A program made the translations under genes and the position numbers. Below are positions 26,201 through 40,300 of a stretch of 64,000 nucleotides of DNA, piece after piece (within the stretch, counting starts at the first letter, position 1; each line of letters starts with the position of its first letter). The notes under the pieces were generated by a model. That model was not told where the DNA came from. It was given only the letters and a program-made list of their open reading frames with translations, and ran no database searches. Source of the DNA: Apostichopus japonicus (taxonomy: Eukaryota > Echinodermata > Holothuroidea > Aspidochirotida > Stichopodidae); NCBI RefSeq assembly GCF_037975245.1, contig NC_092566.1, positions 994,001-1,058,000 of the forward strand. The letters run 5' to 3'.

Positions 26201-29200
26201 GTCTCCTCATTCTCTACATACCATGTGGTTTAATGGTTTTTTCCTACATGCTTACAAGCAGAAAGTGGCTAAAAACCTCTGACCTTCGTCTTCATTCACG
26301 CAGGCACAAGGTTACATGGTCAGGCTACCCACCAAGTTTGAACTTGATAGGACTTATGGTCTAGGAGGAGTTGGCAACACACTTTTCGTACAATTTTACC
26401 TTTGACCTAAATTGATCTAAATTGACCTTTGAACCTGACCCTAAACATGTAAGTCCCTCCTCTGTTAAAATTTGTCTCATCATTCTCTACATATTGTGTG
26501 GTTTAATGTCTTTTTCTTACATGTTGACAAGCAGAAAATGGCTAAAATCCAAGATTTAGGTTTCTTGACCTTTGACTTCTGACCTATGATGTCATAAGTA
26601 ACGCAGGCATGAGTTTACATGGCACTTACCCACCACATTTGAACTTGATCAGACTAATGGTCTCGGAGTTAGCAACACACTTCTTTGCCCACTCACTCAA
26701 GCACACACACACACTCATCCACACACATCCTAACATTTCTGATGTGGGGTGAAGTATTACATCATTACCTACTCTCATGTAGGGAGATGAGAAAATGATG
26801 TGTGTAAAAATTAATCAAGTGGGATGGGCACTGATGTGACATATTCTGCCATTTAGAGACAAATTAATTAAATCACTCCAATTTCCTGATTCAGAAATCA
26901 ACAAATAACACTTGTTTTGGTAGAAAAAGTGGGGTTAGGGGAGAAGGGGGTGGAGGATGGGTGATATGGTACAAATCATATGTAGTAAAAGCAGTTGGAC
27001 AATAGTATAATCCTGATTGGAAACAATTTGGGAACTCATGAAATCTGTAGCATTAATGTTTGAGAACATGACAAGCTTGCAACATCTAATATCTAAAACA
27101 GCATGAAATAGTTAACAAAATGACTTTTTGATTTTAAAATTTCAACTTTTTATTGCATGATATCGGCCTGTTACAATGATTCAGCTCCCCATGTTCAATG
27201 GTTTAGTATTAATTCAATTAATGAATAAACAATTAAATGTTTTGAAAATTTGCCATGGGTGTAGGTGGTTGCCAATGTGCATAAGAAGGAGAATGTACTG
27301 AAGCAAACCGCGGATGGCGGGGGAAATTACCGGGTTTGGGGTCCTTCGCTTCGAACTCATGAGTTATCAATGAGGAGGCAAGAGTGTTCTTGCGTTGAAA
27401 CAACGGCTGACTTTTATTACAAACTCTACACAATATGAAAATGAAAATATACAAATGAACAAATCATGATACATGACAGTATACAGTAAATGGCTTAAAT
27501 GACTTTGGGGGAAACCCTATACTCAATCTGTGAAATATGCACAGAACCTGTGCTCAAACTAAGTAATATTCATACGACATGAATACAATTAAAGAATCAA
27601 TACCCGCAATCAATCTTGTACTCTTACAATACTGTACAACAATGCATAAAGTGTATAAGGAAAAATGTAAAATGAACATTATGAAATAAACTGCATAAAT
27701 AATATAAAACGTTTGCCAACAGGCGAGGAATTTTACACCTTCGTAATGGCCAGCCTAGGGCAACACATGCCAGCTGCAACACATTATAGGCCTTTTCACC
27801 TAAACTGTTCCTAGACAGCAGGAATTTCCACCTCCTGAACCCACAAACTCTCAAGAGACTTGGCACTCTATAGCTATCCATAAAGGCTAAGATTAAATGG
27901 ACAAGCTCTGAGACAACTCTATAGTGACAACAGGTAATAATAATGTTCAAGATACAAATACGAATACGTACACTCTTTACACTGTGAGCAGTACAATACT
28001 CAAAATACAGGTACAATAAATAACCTTTCAATACAACTGAACTGTCAATAATCAGTACAATACACTTGACTGTTGATTACTACAGTATAATACACGTAAC
28101 TGTTAATAACTCTCTGTAACTTAAACCCAACCTAACCGGTACTGTCACTCTACAGTATAAAGGTACGCAATTTGGTATTTTGGAACCTTTCATTTAATTT
28201 TACTCTTTGTTTCACCTAGTTCTAGTAATGTATATAGTTTTAACGCTTTCTTGATGTGCAATCTTTTGAATATCTTATCTATCACGGTTTTCATATTCTT
28301 TAATTGTTTCATCTAGTTCTAGTAATGTACATAGTTTTAACGCTTTCTTGATGTGCAATCTTTTGAACATCTTATCTATCACGGTTTTCATATTCTTTAA
28401 TTGTTTCACCTAGTTCTAGTAATGTACATAGTTTTAACGCTTTCTTGATGTGCAATCTTTTGAACATCTTATCTATCACGGTTTTCATATTCTTTAATTG
28501 TTTCACCTAGTTCTAGTAATGTACATAGTTTTAACGCTTTCTTGATGTGCAATCTTTTGAACATCTTATCTATCACGGTTTTCATATTCTTTAATTGTTT
28601 CACCTAGTTCTAGTAATGTACATAGTTTTAACGCTTTCTTGTTGTGCAATCTTTTGAACATCTTATCTATCACGGTTTTCATATTCTTTAATTGTTTCAC
28701 CTAGTTCTAGTAATCTACATAGTTTTAACGCTTTCTTGTTGTGCAATCTTTTGAACATCTTATCTATCACGGTTTTCATATTCTTTAATTGTTTCACCTA
28801 GTTCTAGTAATGTACATAGTTTTAACGCTTTCTTGTTGTGCAATCTTTTGAACATCTTATCTATCACGGTTTTCATATTCTTTAATTGTTTCACCTATTT
28901 CTAGTAATGTATATAGTTTTAACGCTTTCTTGTTGTGCAATCTTTTGAACATCTTATCTATCACGGTTTTCATATTCTTTAATTGTTTCACCTATTTCTA
29001 GTAATGTATATAGTTTTAACGCTTTCTTGTTGTGCAATCTTTTGAACATCTTATCTATCACGGTTTTCATATTCTTTAATTGTTTCACCTAGTTCTAGTA
29101 ATGTACATAGTTTTAACGCTTTCTTGTTGTGCAATCTTTTGAATATCTTATCTATCACGGTTTTCATATTCTTTAATTGTTTCACCTAGTTCTAGTAATC

Positions 29201-32200
29201 TACATAGTTTTAACGCTTTCTTGTTGTGCAATCTTTTGAACATCTTATCTATCACGGTTTTCATATTCTTTAATTGTTTCACCTAGTTCTAGTAATGTAC
29301 ATAGTTTTAACGCTTTCTTGATGTGCAATCTTTTGAACATCTTATCTATCACGGTTTTCATATTCTTTAATTGTTTCACCTAGTTCTAGTAATGTACATA
29401 GTTTTAACGCTTTCTTGTTGTGCAATCTTTTGAACATCTTATCTATCACGGTTTTCATATTCTTTAATTGTTTCACCTATTTCTAGTAATGTATATAGTT
29501 TTAACGCTTTCTTGTTGTGCAATCTTTTGAACATCTTATCTATCACGGTTTTCATATTCTTTAATTGTTTCACCTATTTCTAGTAATGTATATAGTTTTA
29601 ACGCTTTCTTGATGTGCAATCTTTTGAACATCTTATCTATCACGGTTTTCATATTCTTTAATTGTTTCACCTAGTTCTAGTAATGTACATAGTTTTAATG
29701 CTTTCTTGATGTGCAATCATTTGAACATCTTATCTATCACGGTTTTCATATTCTTTAATTGTTTCACCTATTTCTAGTAATGTATATAGTTTTAACGCTT
29801 TCTTGTTGTGCAATCTTTTGAATATCTTATCTATCACGGTTTTCATATTCTTTAATTGTTTCACCTAGTTCTAGTAATGTACATAGTTTTAACGTTTTCT
29901 TGTTGTGCAATCTTTTGAACATCTTATCTATCACGGTTTTCATATTTATTTATTTTTGAGTTTGATATGTGTACTCCTTTTTATAAATATGCTATATTTA
30001 TACTGGTTTCAATAAATGAAATACTATACACCCACGTGCTTAAACGATAAACAATACGCACGCTATAAACCCATAGGACCAAGGTCCAAAACACAACCTA
30101 TCATGTACTTTACACAGTAAAATACAACCTAGCCAGAGAGGCAACAATTACAACTACGATTCAATTAAATAGCAATAAGGGTACGTACAGAATTAACAAC
30201 AATAATAATAATATGTATTACTTAATCCCTTACTATACTGAAGTCAGCTCGCTCGCGATAAGGATGAAGAAGAGGACTCTAAGCTCGCGGTAAAGGAGAT
30301 CGCATACATCGAGACTCCATCGCCGCTAGCCAGCTCGCTATACAGCTCGCTATACAGTATGTTGGTATGATCCGCCATCATGGAAACCAGTGGCTTCGAG
30401 CCAGAAGCCGAACCATCCAAAACCTGAGGCATCCTGCCTCTGAGAAGAGTGACATCTCCTCACGGACTTCAGGCAGTAAAGATATAGAGTAAATCTGGGC
30501 TAATGACGACCCAAGATTAATAAATATAAAGGGGTTTACGAGGCAAACCCCGGAGCTCTGCAGGGACGATGTTCGCCATACAACAACGTATACAGAAACT
30601 TAAGAAATGCACGTGCAAACAACTAACGCTAACAAACTGACTATTACGGCATATTACATAATACATGTAAATACAACGGGTGCACACAACAAAATTTCAC
30701 TTTACTACAGTACAACCAATGTGTCATTCCAACAATGGCCTATGGTGCTGAAACATGGACCACAACCAAGCAGCTTGAACAGAAACTCTTAGTTGCCCAA
30801 CGAGTGATAGAGAGAAGAATACTCAACATTACAATAGGGGACAAAGTCAAGAACTCAAAAATCAGGAAACAAACACAAGTAAATGGCATCATTCTTAAGA
30901 TTAAGGAAGCAAAATGGAGATGGGCAGGACATCTGATGAGAAGGGGGGACAATAGATGGACCAAAAGATTGACAGAATGGCAACCCAGATACGGGAAGAG
31001 AGGTACAGGCAGACAGAAACATAGGTGGCGGGATGACATAACAACATACATAGGCAACACATGGACTAGACTTGCAATGGACAGAGAAACTTGGAAAAAT
31101 CATGAAGATGGCTGCATCCAACAGTGGATGAACACAGCCTGGTGAAGGTAAAGGTGAAGGTAGGTGGTGTTTAATATTGGATATAAAAAAAATGTTATTT
31201 CATTACCTGATTTGGTGGCAAAATTCCTCTTTAATAATAGAAGAATAATAGTATGAGGTCACCAACCATAACTTCAGCTTGAACATGAACAGGTAAGATG
31301 AAGACTAACCGCATCATACTGAGAATATTTGAATTTAGTTCAACGTGACATTCTACTTTGGTATGTCGATAGTGTTTTGATACTACTTTTAAATAAAGTC
31401 TGCAACAGAGGGTCAGTACCGTAATGGTTAATTCAGCGAAAGTGTCCATTAGCCATAGGTTGCATCCAAAAACCTGCCGTTTGTGCTGAACGGCAGGTTA
31501 GCTGAGTGATCAGTCCCATCTATTCGCACCTTAGTTGAGCTGCCTATTCGTCTATTATGCAACTCATCACACAGCTAGTTGCCAAATCACTATCAGATCA
31601 AGACAGACATAGCAAGGTGTGAACAATCAACTGTTCCAAACTAACCGGTCTGTTTGCAGAAGGGATCAAGTTTCAGAAAGTTGAGGTCAAGAGAGCTGAA
31701 AAATGCAACCTATGGTTAATGGACTAATTCAAGTTGGTACTCACCTGAACAAATCCAAATGGGAACATTGGATCTGTATTTCCTTCTGTACCTTCATACC
31801 ATTTCTTTCTCCAATCATTCACCATTCCAGGAAACAGACAACTATATCTCTCAGGCTCTTCCCAATTTGCCTCTCCTGTATTGAGATGAAACAAAACTTT
31901 GAAATTGTCTTTCAATCATTATGTCATGTAGGCTAAACATTTATGAGCAATCCAAGGCCTAGCAATGATTTTATTTCATTTCTTAACCTTAAAATTTAAT
32001 TGTCAAAATTTGGCTGCACTGACGTCAATATGATTCATTCCTGAGGTAGCAGCAATGAAATATTGCTTACCTTGATACCACAGAACTCCTTTAATTGTAA
32101 AATTTAACAATGGATGAACCATGGAATTCCATAAACAGGAATCTTTCCAGTGATACTGATGTTTTGGAGGGATAACAACAGATCTTGAAAGGAAAGAAGA

Positions 32201-35200
32201 AAAGGAAATTATGTCAATATGTAGCTATATGTTGTTCAAAATACTTAATATCTATTTGATTTGAACATGCACTGGGAAAAACAGCAAATCTGCAAAATTT
32301 CCTTTTTATTGTTGTTCTTAAATGATGAGATGCAAAACCCAAACTATCAACTTTAAGCTTATTGGACTTAGATCTTTGTAAAGAACAAAGAGCCAGCTGA
32401 GAAACCTTTGGTTGTGCTTGCAAGATATCTCACTTAAGAAGTTGTGTGCCTTAAGAGCAGGTTGTGTGTCATTTGCAAACTTGTGGTATCACAGTGTGAC
32501 TGGGTATCACAGTGTGACAGGGTGTCGCAGTGTGACTGGGTGTCACAGTGTGACTGGGTGTCACCTTTCTTTCTGTTTCCCTTGTCATATTTTCATTGCA
32601 AAAGGACAGATTGTCGATAAATATATAGATCAGTGTTTGAGGTCTCAACAACGTGGACAAAGTGGAATTCTATTTGGGTCAAAGGTTGAAAAAATGTTTC
32701 CTAACTCAGTATGAAATTTGAGAGCTGGTAGTATTATTTCTTGATGACATGGATTTGTGCACCAAATCAGGTAATTCAATAATACAAGAATAGAAACAGT
32801 TAACTCTCTGTTTCATTTTTCTATTGACTTTTATTATATTTAACAGGTACGCATGCCAGCTTTTTCAGATGATATATATGTTAGATGTATCAACCGATAT
32901 ACCTTCAATTATTACACCCAAACATGAAGTTAATGGAATAAGACAGGGCCTTATAAGTTCAAACGATGAAAACAGCAATACATATATATTCTTCTATTAT
33001 CTATATCCATCCCATTTTCTCTTCTTCTTTGCTGTTCCTCTCATTCCAAGTTTTTCTTCTTTCCTTTCTCTTTCTCGTCTGTTATTTTGTATATATTCTC
33101 TTTGTATTTTGTATGTATCTTGTCTGTTTGTTTGTATGTATCTTTCCAATATTAGAAGCCTTTTTTCTCTGTGGTCACTGTAGCTTTTGATAACAGTATT
33201 TCAGTTTTCTAGTGGCCTTCATGTTACTTTTGGCTACTTTACTGTATGTATGTTGTGTCGTTTCTGTTCCATCGATTGCAAAAATTAAGTTTGAATTGTA
33301 CTGAATTTTGACATTGAATTGAAAAGTTTAGTAACTTACGATGAATTCAAGCATTTCTTTATTACTTCAGGAGTTGACCAAGCCTGGATATTAGTTCCTC
33401 CAATACTGTCTGAGATCAGACCAATAGGGTAACCTAACTGACTCTGCATTTCTGTTCCAAAGATATAGCAGACAGCTGAAAACTGTTGGTCTACATCTGG
33501 ATCACCTCCAAGACTCTCTGATCAAGAAAATGCAAGATAAACCCTTATTTCAGTAAAACGTTTACATATCATGGTCTGTTTGTAGTCTTGCTTGCATCTT
33601 AAATTCTGTCAGAATGAATTCGGTGCCAAAATAACATTAAATGACGGACAAACCATTTGATCATTCCAACTTGAAAGTGCAGTTCAGGGGTCAAGGGTCA
33701 AGGTTTGGTCAAGCATGTACTGCAATCGTAAATTTAAGATGTGCCTCCATTGGAGAATAAGATTATTTTGTCTTTACGTAAAGTGTTAACAGCTTAACTA
33801 ATCTGGTTATAACTGATATAAACCATTGGTTAATATCAGATTAGTTGGCATTGCACTCCTGTTCATTTCTACAGCGACTTAAAATGACAATGGCAAGGGA
33901 AGAAATTGTGATAAATAAATGTTTTGAAAATTTCCATTCAGTTTAATGTTTTAAAGCGACATATGTTAATACTACAAACCTCGTGAAGGGAGCATCCAAG
34001 GTTCATTTTGAAAACTCAGGTCATGCAGGGGTGTCTCAGATTTACCATGAGCGACAGAGAGAAGGCGAATGTTCGGGTAGTTTGATGCTTTGGACAAGAT
34101 GTCTGAAGCATTGAAGGCCTGTCAATAGGTTGACAGGTGAAAATAAAATGTAAAATATGATAGTTGGTAGCCGTGTAGTGAGTCCAGTCTCGTTTCGAAC
34201 ATAATTGTCTGTACTCTCGAGTCTCTCGTACTCATCTTATTCTACTCTTACTCAGAGAAATCTTGAGTGTAGCATACATTCTGGTGCAAACTGATTAGAA
34301 CTCACACTCATGCTTATAGCCTTCACTCATACTTATTACAATGGGAATTATACCTGCACTTGTACTTACAACAATGGGAATTATACCTGCACTCTTTAAC
34401 AAAACAAGCATTCTACTTGCACTCGTACTCATAACAACGGGAAATTATACCTGCACTCATACTTATAACAATGGAACTGTTACTTATAACAATGGGAATT
34501 ACACCTGCACTCGTAAACATAAGAATAATTCTAGTTGCACTCGTACTCATAACAACGTGAATTATACCTGCACTTGTACTAATAACAATGGGAATTATAC
34601 ACTCGTTAACAAAACAAGCATTCTACTTGCACTCATATACATAACAGGCAATTATACCTGCACTCGTACTTATAACAATGGGAATTATACCTGCACTCGT
34701 TAACAAAACAAGCCTTCTACTTGCACTCATACTCATAACAATGGGAATTATACCTGCACTGGTACTAATAACAATAGGAATTATACCTGCAGTCCTAAAC
34801 ATAACAAGATTCTACTTGCACTCATACTCATATCAACATGAATTCTACTTGCACTCGAAAGCCAATATCCAGCATTTGGAAACACATCATGTTGAAACAT
34901 TGACATTAAACCAAAGAGGAAGGGGAGTGAGGTGGGCGGGGGGAATTAAGTTTCTATATCAAAACTTTTTGTCACATGTATGGAGATACAAAAGTAACTT
35001 GGAAGGTCCCCTTGACTCATGAATCTGCAGTTTCACTCGAAAATTTGCAAGAATTTTCTTTAATATAGCAAATAATGAAACTTACACTATGGACGGGGAA
35101 TGCCATGTTACTTTGCCCGCCGCAAAACCAAACGTCTCCAAATAGAACATCCTGTAACACTTTTGTTTCTGCGGTATTTTCTTCATGGAGGGACTGAACA

Positions 35201-37359
35201 GAGATGTTGTATGGACCACCAGGAGGGGTTGGGTCAAGGATAACTCTCCAGAAAACAGATGCTGGATTATTGCCTGTTGATCATGAACAAAATGACTTCA
35301 ACGATTCATTACACCATGTTTTTTTTTACCATGTCCTCTCTACAGCTTGGTAGAATAAACTGAAGAGTTATTAAATCTAATAACACCTTAAAAAAAATAT
35401 CCTCAACAAATTTTCAAAAATACTCTTACCACGACCAACCACTAACAGAAAGCTAATGTGTGGTAAAAATGGTCGAAACAGGCAAAAGTGTTCCCTTCAA
35501 ATATCGGTTACTTTTAATTTATTGGTTCATTTTCCATATAAGTATAAACATAAGAAGGGTTTTGTTTTGCTTTAGAGATGACAACAAAAGCAAGATCTGT
35601 TTGTTTACCTGGCTTAGTCTTAGCGATGTACCCTTTTCCGTTGAAGTAAACAGTCACTTTGCTTCCAGCTGCTGCACGACCCCAGAGGATAGATGATGTG
35701 GGATGCATCTGTAGCACCATGTGGTCCGAAAAATATGACGCAAAGTGGAGGCTGCCGGCAGCTGGACAGAAATAAATTATATTTAAATAGAAAGTTTTCT
35801 ATTATTTGATCAAATTCAGATAACCAAGTTGCCTTATCTGTCCTCTAATTAGATAAATGTTTTAAGAAATCTTACTTGCCACAAGATTTCAGTGTGCAGT
35901 TACGTATGTAACCTTTGATTGATTCCTGTTACATTTTATTAAAGGAAACATACTTTTGCCAGAGTTGACAGCACGTACACATTTGTTTCATAACATAAAA
36001 AATTGTTTTGTGACGGAAACAAATAGGAAAGTGTTTTAGCCACATGCTTGGCAGATAAGCTGTAAGTGCAAGCAGTACCACTCCATAATGCACTCATCCA
36101 AAGTATCAGATAAGCTGTAGGTGCATGCAGCACCACTCGATGGTGCTTTCATCCATCAAACAAACAATAACCTACACCAGATGATCACAATTAATTCTTA
36201 TTAGGGCCAGATAGAGTTATTGGTTGGCGCATGGAGCCAGACAAAATCAAGCTTTCACTATACAGATAAATGAGCAGGTTAGGCTGGTCAAGCTTAAAGA
36301 CCATAACATGCCACATATATCCTATATTTGCAAATTTGTGGGAGGTCTAAATATGTCACAGGCCATAGGCCTACATTTTACCCATAAGATATGCAGATTT
36401 GGTAATAATGAATGGCAACTATAAATAGTATACATATGATTGGTGCATTCACCCCATTGTCTTTAATTTGATTTCAATCAGGGAGATGTACAGTTAGAGA
36501 TAGAGAAGCAATGTTCTCATTAGATATCATATATTCTCCTCTTAATTACAGGGTTGGTTACATCCTTATGAATGCTCTAGTCATGTGATTGACAGAGATG
36601 CTGAAGCTTACTTAGTGAAGAAATTTCTTATACAATGACACAGTGTAAACAATGCTTTCCAGTGATGTGCTAAATCGACAACCTTTATAACTGAACATCC
36701 TTTTAGTTTTTAACAATTGAATTGTCAAATCTACATTATCACATATCACAGCAAATCTTGCGATGATCATTAACTATGTATGCATACATACTTTGAATCA
36801 GTCCTGCCCTGCCCCATTTGCAGTACAGTTCTTCCAGAAGATTGACTATGAATGATCTGTGATCATATATTACTTATACTTTTATTATGCTAGTCATTGC
36901 TAGTAAGTAGTGGATTGACTTTGCAGTAGCAATGGCCTTCCAAAATCCTCCAGTCTGGACAGCATTTGCATTATTAATTTACCTGTAAAGGCCTAGCCTG
37001 CTTACCAGATAACCCTTAATCATACTTTTAATTTGAAACTTTAGGTTAGGCTTAGGTGGAATTACATTAATATTGTACAACTTACTGTTGTTTAAATCAG
37101 ATGAAGATAAAAAAGATGTCGTCGTGGATTCGTAAAATATCATAGTTGGCCTGTAACTTGCATATGTGAGAAAATATGCAAATACTAGGATAAGCATCAC
37201 AAAGATTAGTAAGGTGGGACGGTAAATGGTTCTTTTCCTTGCATTTGAATAACATTGTGGATCTTGTTTCATGTCCTCAACCTGTGAACCATCTTCGTGG
37301 TCAAAAACAGTTTCTCCTTGCTCCCCAACAGTCAGTAAAGGAGCACTTTGTGAAGCCAT
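23229..37359 (-). CDS. SIAE: Sialate O-acetylesterase with N-terminal signal anchor
   Basis: SIAE removes O-acetyl groups from sialic acids, usually in lysosomes or secreted. Ten exons join in phase: 37086-37359, 35609-35761, 35086-35273, 33980-34118, 33340-33517, 32071-32183, 31745-31875, 25464-25633, 24227-24416 and 23229-23495. They encode 600 residues plus stop. Family landmarks in order are SDHMVLQ and SILWG (start of the mature domain), DVWFCGGQSNM with the expected catalytic Ser at about 197, GYPIGLISDSIGGTNIQAWS, GVLWYQGEAN at about 343-352, FASLRWAQTAGYGY, and PIHPRHKQD with the expected catalytic His at about 451. Instead of a cleavable signal peptide, exon 1 gives about 48 cytosolic-type residues, a hydrophobic stretch at 49-67 and a short Ser/Thr stem, as in a type II membrane protein. 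An acidic EEEEE run lies near the C-terminus. The ATG at 37359 is the first in its frame in exon 1. Intron 7 (about 6.1 kb) holds a minisatellite and a LINE end. Confidence 0.93.
25955..26700. repeat. Three diverged copies of a 260-310-bp repeat
   Basis: Copies start near 25955, 26265 and 26525 with ACAAGCAGAAAATGGCTA. Each contains GGTTACATGGTCAGGC, AGTTTGAACTTGA and TTTGACCT blocks. SIAE intron 7. Confidence 0.8.
28211..29946. repeat. 97-bp tandem repeat, about 18 copies
   Basis: A strict 97-bp period. The unit runs from TTCACCTAGTTCTAGTAATG through TTTTAACGCTTTCTTG and TATCTATCACGGTTTTCATA. Variants (GATGTG or GTTGTG; CTAGTTC or CTATTTC; GTACAT or GTATAT) are mixed along the array. It lies in SIAE intron 7. 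Confidence 0.97.
30714..31165 (+). mobile_element. 3' end of an RTE-like LINE
   Basis: One open frame of about 136 codons (30735-31145) reads like the C-terminus of an endonuclease/reverse-transcriptase protein: MAYGAETWT, then KWRWAGHLMRR, then GRQKHRWRDD and AMDRETWK. It stops at 31145 and is followed by a short run of GAAGGTAAAGGTGAAGG units, the usual RTE-type 3' tail. It is 5'-truncated near 30714 and lies opposite to SIAE in intron 7. Confidence 0.85.
31444..31724. mobile_element. Non-autonomous element with about 23-bp inverted ends
   Basis: GTCCATTAGCCATAGGTTG at the left matches GTCCATTAACCATAGGTTG reversed at the right. Inside is a perfect hairpin, AACCTGCCGTT with AACGGCAGGTT. The right end is 20 bp from SIAE exon 7. 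No clear target duplication. Confidence 0.65.
32495..32570. repeat. 20-bp tandem repeat, about four copies
   Basis: The unit is CACAGTGTGACTGGGTGT with small changes. Annotated in SIAE intron 5. Confidence 0.85.
34340..34850. repeat. Degenerate short repeat (AATTATACCTGCACTCGTA)
   Basis: Around fifteen imperfect copies of GGGAATTATACCTGCACTC with AACAAAACAAGCATTCTAC variants in SIAE intron 3. Chance open frames here are not genes. Confidence 0.85.
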
Positions 37360-40300
37360 ATTCCATCCATAGGGCACTCACACTGCGTAAAACATCAGAG
37401 GCATAGTCTGTATACTATTCTGGTAACCTTGAGGTATCCTACACCCAATCCAATGAATCGAATTAACCTAGCCTAGGCATATTAAAAGGCTAAATTAGAC
37501 TAGCTCTATACAGTAGGTCAAAAGCCCAACTGCCTAGGACGATCGATAGCCCATGGAAGTGAATGAAACCAAACAACCGGTGAAGTAGTTGCATTCTTTT
37601 GAAGAATATGGTTATTGATTGGACCACAAAAAATGTTCTTCTCTGCAAGTTTCGTGACGCATATAGTGTTGGGCGCTCACAAAACGAAGTCAGCGATATC
37701 TGTGATCAAATTTTGCTAATCTCTATTACTTTATTAATAGTTTGGTTCAATTCCACGAAATGTAAACAACAAAAGTACTGGATTCAGACTGTTACATCTT
37801 CGCAAATATGGAACGCGAAAAGGCCAAAATTCGTTTACAACTGCGTGAATATAATCAGTGACGCAAAAATTTTCTATTGGCGCTTGAAAACTTTAGAGTC
37901 GCGGCCTTAATTTTGAAATTTCTGTTAGCGGCAAATTTTTCTTGCGTGCGTTCACCACGAAAGACTGATGCAGTTACACTGTTATACTACACATCACAGT
38001 GTTTGGCACTGAGTTTTGGTATGATTGCAGTTGATAATTTAGCATAGTCAAATACTCAAATGACGGAGCGAGAGGATTTTAAATCACTCATAGACGCTTT
38101 CCCTTTTCGAGTTCCTTACTCACAAATGGTGATTAACGTGTGCAGTGTGGATCACGCATTTCTGTGGTGTGGATGAGTAACACATTTTGAAAGTTTTTAA
38201 TGTTAAAGGTCATTTGAGGTCACCAGAGGAGACATTCCAAACCCTGCAAACATGGTAACTCTTAAATTAAAGCTGTAAAGAGAACAATAACCCTATTTTC
38301 TTAATGTTGAGGCCGGTTATAATTTCTTACTCGCATAGCTTGTTGTCATATTTGCTAACTGTGTATCGAATAAGATCATTCGAAGAACTAAGGGCGTACT
38401 GCAAGACTAACCTGTATGCTGTATGTTGTAGAAACAAAACTATAATTGTTTCATGTGATGTGTACCACTGCTATTATGCAATTAGGTGTACTCTATTGTT
38501 GTATTTGAGAAATGACCACTTAAACAGTAGAAGTTCATCAAACAAATTGGCTAAATTAATGAGTCCATCACACTGACCCTCGGAGACAAACTTCGGCAAA
38601 ATATAAGACTTTTATGATGCCTAATATAACTATTCACAACCCATAACAATTTGTCATGGACAAATATGTGAGACCTGGTTATGGTCGGTCGGTTGACTAA
38701 TCCTGAAGATTCTGTTTAAGCATTGTCATCTATAGTGCATCCATAATGGTATGCCGTTGCAATATACGTAAAGAAAGTCTCCACCCTTCATTCAATCTCT
38801 ATGCCTATAGTTGGGCATTACTTTAGTTCATATCTTATAACTCATGAACATTTGGCCGTGATTGGAAATGAAGAGCACAGTTGTCCGCCATATGGCCGCG
38901 GCCAGTTTCGGCCCAATTTCTGTCTGGGATCAAAAGGCAGGTTCTATAGCGTACATTCGTATGAGTTATTTATCCCACCTCACCCCGTTACCAACCCCCA
39001 CCCTTACCAGTATCGTGCGAAAGGGAGATAATACCCCAACCTCCGATCGTCTGTTAGGGGGAATGTCGGGGGGGGGGGGAGGCTCACTCAGGGATTTTGC
39101 ATTTAGTCGGGGGAATAAGACCACTTTTTTCAAAGTTAAACCTTACACAAAGTATTTAGTAGCATAATCTTGCGTTTAGATCTACGTATATAGCCTCATC
39201 TAATTTATAGTCTATAGTTGCCTCAGAATACACTATTTGACATCAACATTTAACAAAATCTAGGGAGGACCCCCCCCCCCTATATAGGACACGGCATCAC
39301 ATAACCCTAAGGATGCACTACCTCCATTATAAAATCCTTCATTAGTCTCTGAACCTCCCATAACGGTTCAGGCCGCTATATTAATCAGTCAGGGGAAATG
39401 TTGAATTCAATATTATATATTAGCACAACCTTCTGTTTACAGCTTCTTATAAAGACATAAATTAAAGTGTTAATATGCCTCAGAATACACCACTTGACTT
39501 ATTTCTTATTTTAAATATTTTAGCATCTCCTCTATTATAAAATTCTCTATTCGCCTCTGGCCTTCCCACAAGGTTCAGGCCCATACCTCAATCAGTCGAG
39601 GGAAAGTTTGGATTTACTGTTATTTATAAGCACATAGGGATCGACTTTAATTACCTCAGTGCAGCGCCCTCCTTTATAAACTCCTTCATTCGCCTCTGAC
39701 TCTTCCACAACTTTTCAGCCCCTATCTTAATTAGTCGGGGAAAATTCTGAATACGCCATCGCGTCACCTTGAAATCATGTGCACGCCATTGACCCTTGCT
39801 CACTAAATACAGTCCAATTAACATATTCAGTGACCCCTTAAAACCTGTAAAATCACGTAAAATGTAAAAGAATAATAATGTTCTGACTCATTATACAGAG
39901 ATAATATAAAGACGTATACCATAAAAACAAAGCTCATATTATTGCAACAGCAGCAATGTTTCCACTTTCTTTAACATATGTAGGATCAATATGATCCTGC
40001 ATTTAATCACACTTAAAAACCAACAAGTGTACTAAATATGTACAAGAAAATATTATCGGTTGGATTCTGTCATCCTGTTTAAGAAAATACGGCTTATTGC
40101 GGGTATCTTTTGTTTTTCAGTTTTAATATATTGTTATCAATAAGACATTCGACCCAATTATTTACAATCATTAAGTGTGATGAGAGAAGAATAAATACTA
40201 CTTTATCGAACTTAAGTAAGCGACCCATTTGAAACACCTCCAACTCCTCTGTGATTAAAACCACGAAACAAGAAACCTTCACAAAACCGGACCAAAGTTT

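Noticed and set aside
28211-29946. CRISPR-like array
   Set aside because: The full 97-bp unit repeats with no unique spacers, and the DNA is animal with introns.
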